From CAYMUC01 sp964393535 (GTDB lineage Bacteria > Actinomycetota > Acidimicrobiia > Acidimicrobiales > Ilumatobacteraceae): 22,755 nt of DNA. Shown piece after piece: positions 21,591 through 22,755 of the stretch. The position numbers were made by a program, and so were the translations under genes. A model generated the notes under the pieces. That model had not been told where the DNA came from. It ran no database searches and was given only the letters and a program-made list of their open reading frames with translations. The DNA lies in the NCBI GenBank assembly GCA_964393535.1, contig CAYMUC010000044.1, positions 1 through 22,755 of the forward strand. Direction: 5' to 3'. The first letter of the stretch is position 1, and each line of letters starts with the position of its first letter.

Positions 21591-22755
21591 TCAGGCCTCG
21601 TCGTAGTACTCGCGGCCCAGATGGGTGATCTGGTCCTCACCCATCATCCAGCGCAGCGTGTTCTTCAACTTGGTGAGCTGGATGAACAGGTCGTGCTCGG
21701 GATAGAGGCCCGGCGCCACCTGAGGGCTCTTGTAGTAGAAGCTCAGCCACTCCTGGATGCCTCCCAGACCGGCGCGCTGCGCGAGGTCGGAGAACAGCAC
21801 CAGGTCGAGGGCAAGGGGTGCCGCCAGGATGGAGTCACGGCACAAGAAGTCGACCTTGATCTGCATGGGGTAGCCCAGCCACCCGAAGATGTCGATGTTG
21901 TCCCAGCCCTCTTTGTTGTCGCCGCGAGGGGGGTAGTAGTTGATACGAACCTTGTGGAACACGTTCCCGTACAACTCGGGGAACCGGTCGGGCTGCAAGA
22001 TGTGCTCCAGCACGCCCAACTTCGACTCTTCCTTGGTCTTGAAACTCTCGGGATCGTCGAGGACCTCACCATCACGGTTGCCCAGGATGTTGGTGGAGTA
22101 CCAGCCCGACAGGCCCAACATGCGGGCCTTGATCATGGGGGCCAGCACGGTCTTCACCAGCGTCTGGCCGGTCTTGAAGTCCTTGCCGCTGATGGGCACG
22201 CCGCGCTCGGTCGCCAACTGGCGCAGCACCGGGGTGTCCACGCACAGGTTGGGGGCGCCGTTGCAGAACGGCACGCCTTCCAGAATGGCGGCATAGGCGT
22301 ACAACATGGACGGGGCGATGGAGGGATCGTTGCGGTCGATGGCGGCCTCGAACGACTCGAGGTCCATGTGCGCCGGTCCGGGTTCGATGAACACCTCGGT
22401 GGACGCCGCCCACAACATCACGACGCGATCAACTTTCTTCTCGTCTTTGAAGCGGTGGATGTCGGCGCGGATCGCCTCGAGCATGGCCCGCTTGTTCACG
22501 GTGCCCATGACGTTGCCGGCGTCGATGTTCTTGACGTACGACCGGTCGAAGGCGGCGGGCATGGGACGCACATCGCGCAGCACGTCGGCGATGGCCAGCG
22601 ACTCGGCATCGGGATAACGACGGAACAGATGCGGCGTCACCATGTTCACTCTTGCATCGGTGCACTGCGCCGACAAGATCGTGGCGGCGAGCAACTGAAA
22701 AGGTGTTTCGTGGGTGAGTTCGCACACGGCAACCGGGTAGTCGGTCTTCAAGTGA
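21591..22755 (-). CDS. Chimeric frame: endonuclease III N-terminus joined to myo-inositol-1-phosphate synthase lacking its NAD-binding N-terminus
   Basis: From about residue 58 (VRPMPAAFDRSYVKN onward) the protein is a myo-inositol-1-phosphate synthase of the type found in Bacteroides and eukaryotes. It has VMLWAASTEVFI, PSMLYAYAAILEGVPFCNG, APNLCVDTPVL, the catalytic-lysine region SGKDFKTGQTLVKTVLAP (188-205), NILGNRDGEVLDDPESFKTK, VRINYYPPRGDNKEGWDNID and FLCRDSILAAPLALDLVLFSDLA. The first 115 or so residues of that enzyme, including the glycine-rich NAD-binding loop, are missing. In their place, in frame, is the start of endonuclease III (VCELTHETPFQLLAATI onward). The frame is still open at the window edge; the TTG at 22751 is probably not a true start. 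As it stands the product should not be an active synthase. Confidence 0.85.
   Translation of the reverse strand, partial: HLKTDYPVAVCELTHETPFQLLAATILSAQCTDARVNMVTPHLFRRYPDAESLAIADVLRDVRPMPAAFDRSYVKNIDAGNVMGTVNKRAMLEAIRADIHRFKDEKKVDRVVMLWAASTEVFIEPGPAHMDLESFEAAIDRNDPSIAPSMLYAYAAILEGVPFCNGAPNLCVDTPVLRQLATERGVPISGKDFKTGQTLVKTVLAPMIKARMLGLSGWYSTNILGNRDGEVLDDPESFKTKEESKLGVLEHILQPDRFPELYGNVFHKVRINYYPPRGDNKEGWDNIDIFGWLGYPMQIKVDFLCRDSILAAPLALDLVLFSDLAQRAGLGGIQEWLSFYYKSPQVAPGLYPEHDLFIQLTKLKNTLRWMMGEDQITHLGREYYDEA
22584..22755 (-). pseudogene. nth: Endonuclease III (Nth) N-terminal fragment, cut off at both ends
   Basis: These 57 or so codons read LKTDYPVAVCELTHETPFQL, then LAATILSAQCTDARVNMVTP and HLFRRYPDAESLAIADV, the first helices of Nth glycosylases (compare the mycobacterial YCEL...PLELAVATILSAQ...VN..TPALFARY). 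The helix-hairpin-helix, the catalytic lysine and aspartate, and the Fe-S cysteines are absent, because the frame passes directly into inositol-phosphate synthase near 22575-22590. The 5' end is outside the window. It is either a remnant left by a deletion or an assembly join. Confidence 0.75.

Noticed and set aside
1..22755. CRISPR arrays, tRNA or rRNA genes, riboswitches, insertion sequences
   Set aside because: No repeated spacer pattern, cloverleaf, rRNA-like stretch, known riboswitch core or transposase motif was found by reading both strands.

Overview
This is a gene-dense, high-GC bacterial segment. The gene content points to an actinomycete-type bacterium (Actinomycetota), and I would guess class Acidimicrobiia. 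Reasons: an IclR regulator of the NdgR/LtbR type sits divergently from leuC; LeuB resembles the mycobacterial form; there is an Eis-type acetyltransferase and a DUF222/HNH protein; start codons are often GTG; and many genes appear to have leaderless transcripts (TAnnnT -10 boxes 6-9 bases before the start codon). Both ends cut genes (leuC on the left, an nth-like reading frame on the right), so this looks like a whole contig or a fragment. No rRNA, tRNA, CRISPR array or insertion sequence was found, and no stretch over 300 bases lacks a gene.

Layout: (1) 1-1011: 5' end of leuC (minus), a shared operator/promoter, and the NdgR/LtbR-like regulator (plus). (2) 1058-5123: an overlapping set of an unknown gene, nadA, nadB and nadC, the de novo route from aspartate to nicotinate mononucleotide. 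(3) 5130-8773 (minus): greA, an alpha/beta hydrolase, an ABC1/UbiB-type kinase, and a lipoprotein with two FKBP domains. (4) 8839-12543 (plus): leuB, ilvE, then a 135-base leader carrying an isoleucine-rich mini-ORF and two perfect hairpins, then cimA (citramalate synthase). (5) 12557-14721: two unknown proteins and an Eis-like acetyltransferase. (6) 14750-17740: an acyl-CoA dehydrogenase and ilvD. (7) 17747-22755 (minus): a DUF222/HNH protein, a DUF3054 membrane protein, a YdeP-like molybdopterin oxidoreductase, and a reading frame that joins the N-terminus of endonuclease III to a myo-inositol-phosphate synthase lacking its NAD-binding N-terminus.

Branched-chain amino acid synthesis is the main theme. 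leuC, leuB, ilvE, cimA and ilvD are spread between unrelated genes, and leuB, ilvE and ilvD each seem to have their own promoter. cimA gives a threonine-independent entry to isoleucine from pyruvate and acetyl-CoA. It appears to be controlled by ribosome-mediated attenuation through a leader peptide with three consecutive Ile codons. The NdgR-like protein probably controls leucine synthesis through an ATCTCA-N5-TGAGAT site.

The strongest items for follow-up are the Ile attenuator ahead of cimA, the in-frame Nth/inositol-phosphate synthase chimera at the right end (real deletion or assembly join), and the recurrent leaderless-promoter signature.
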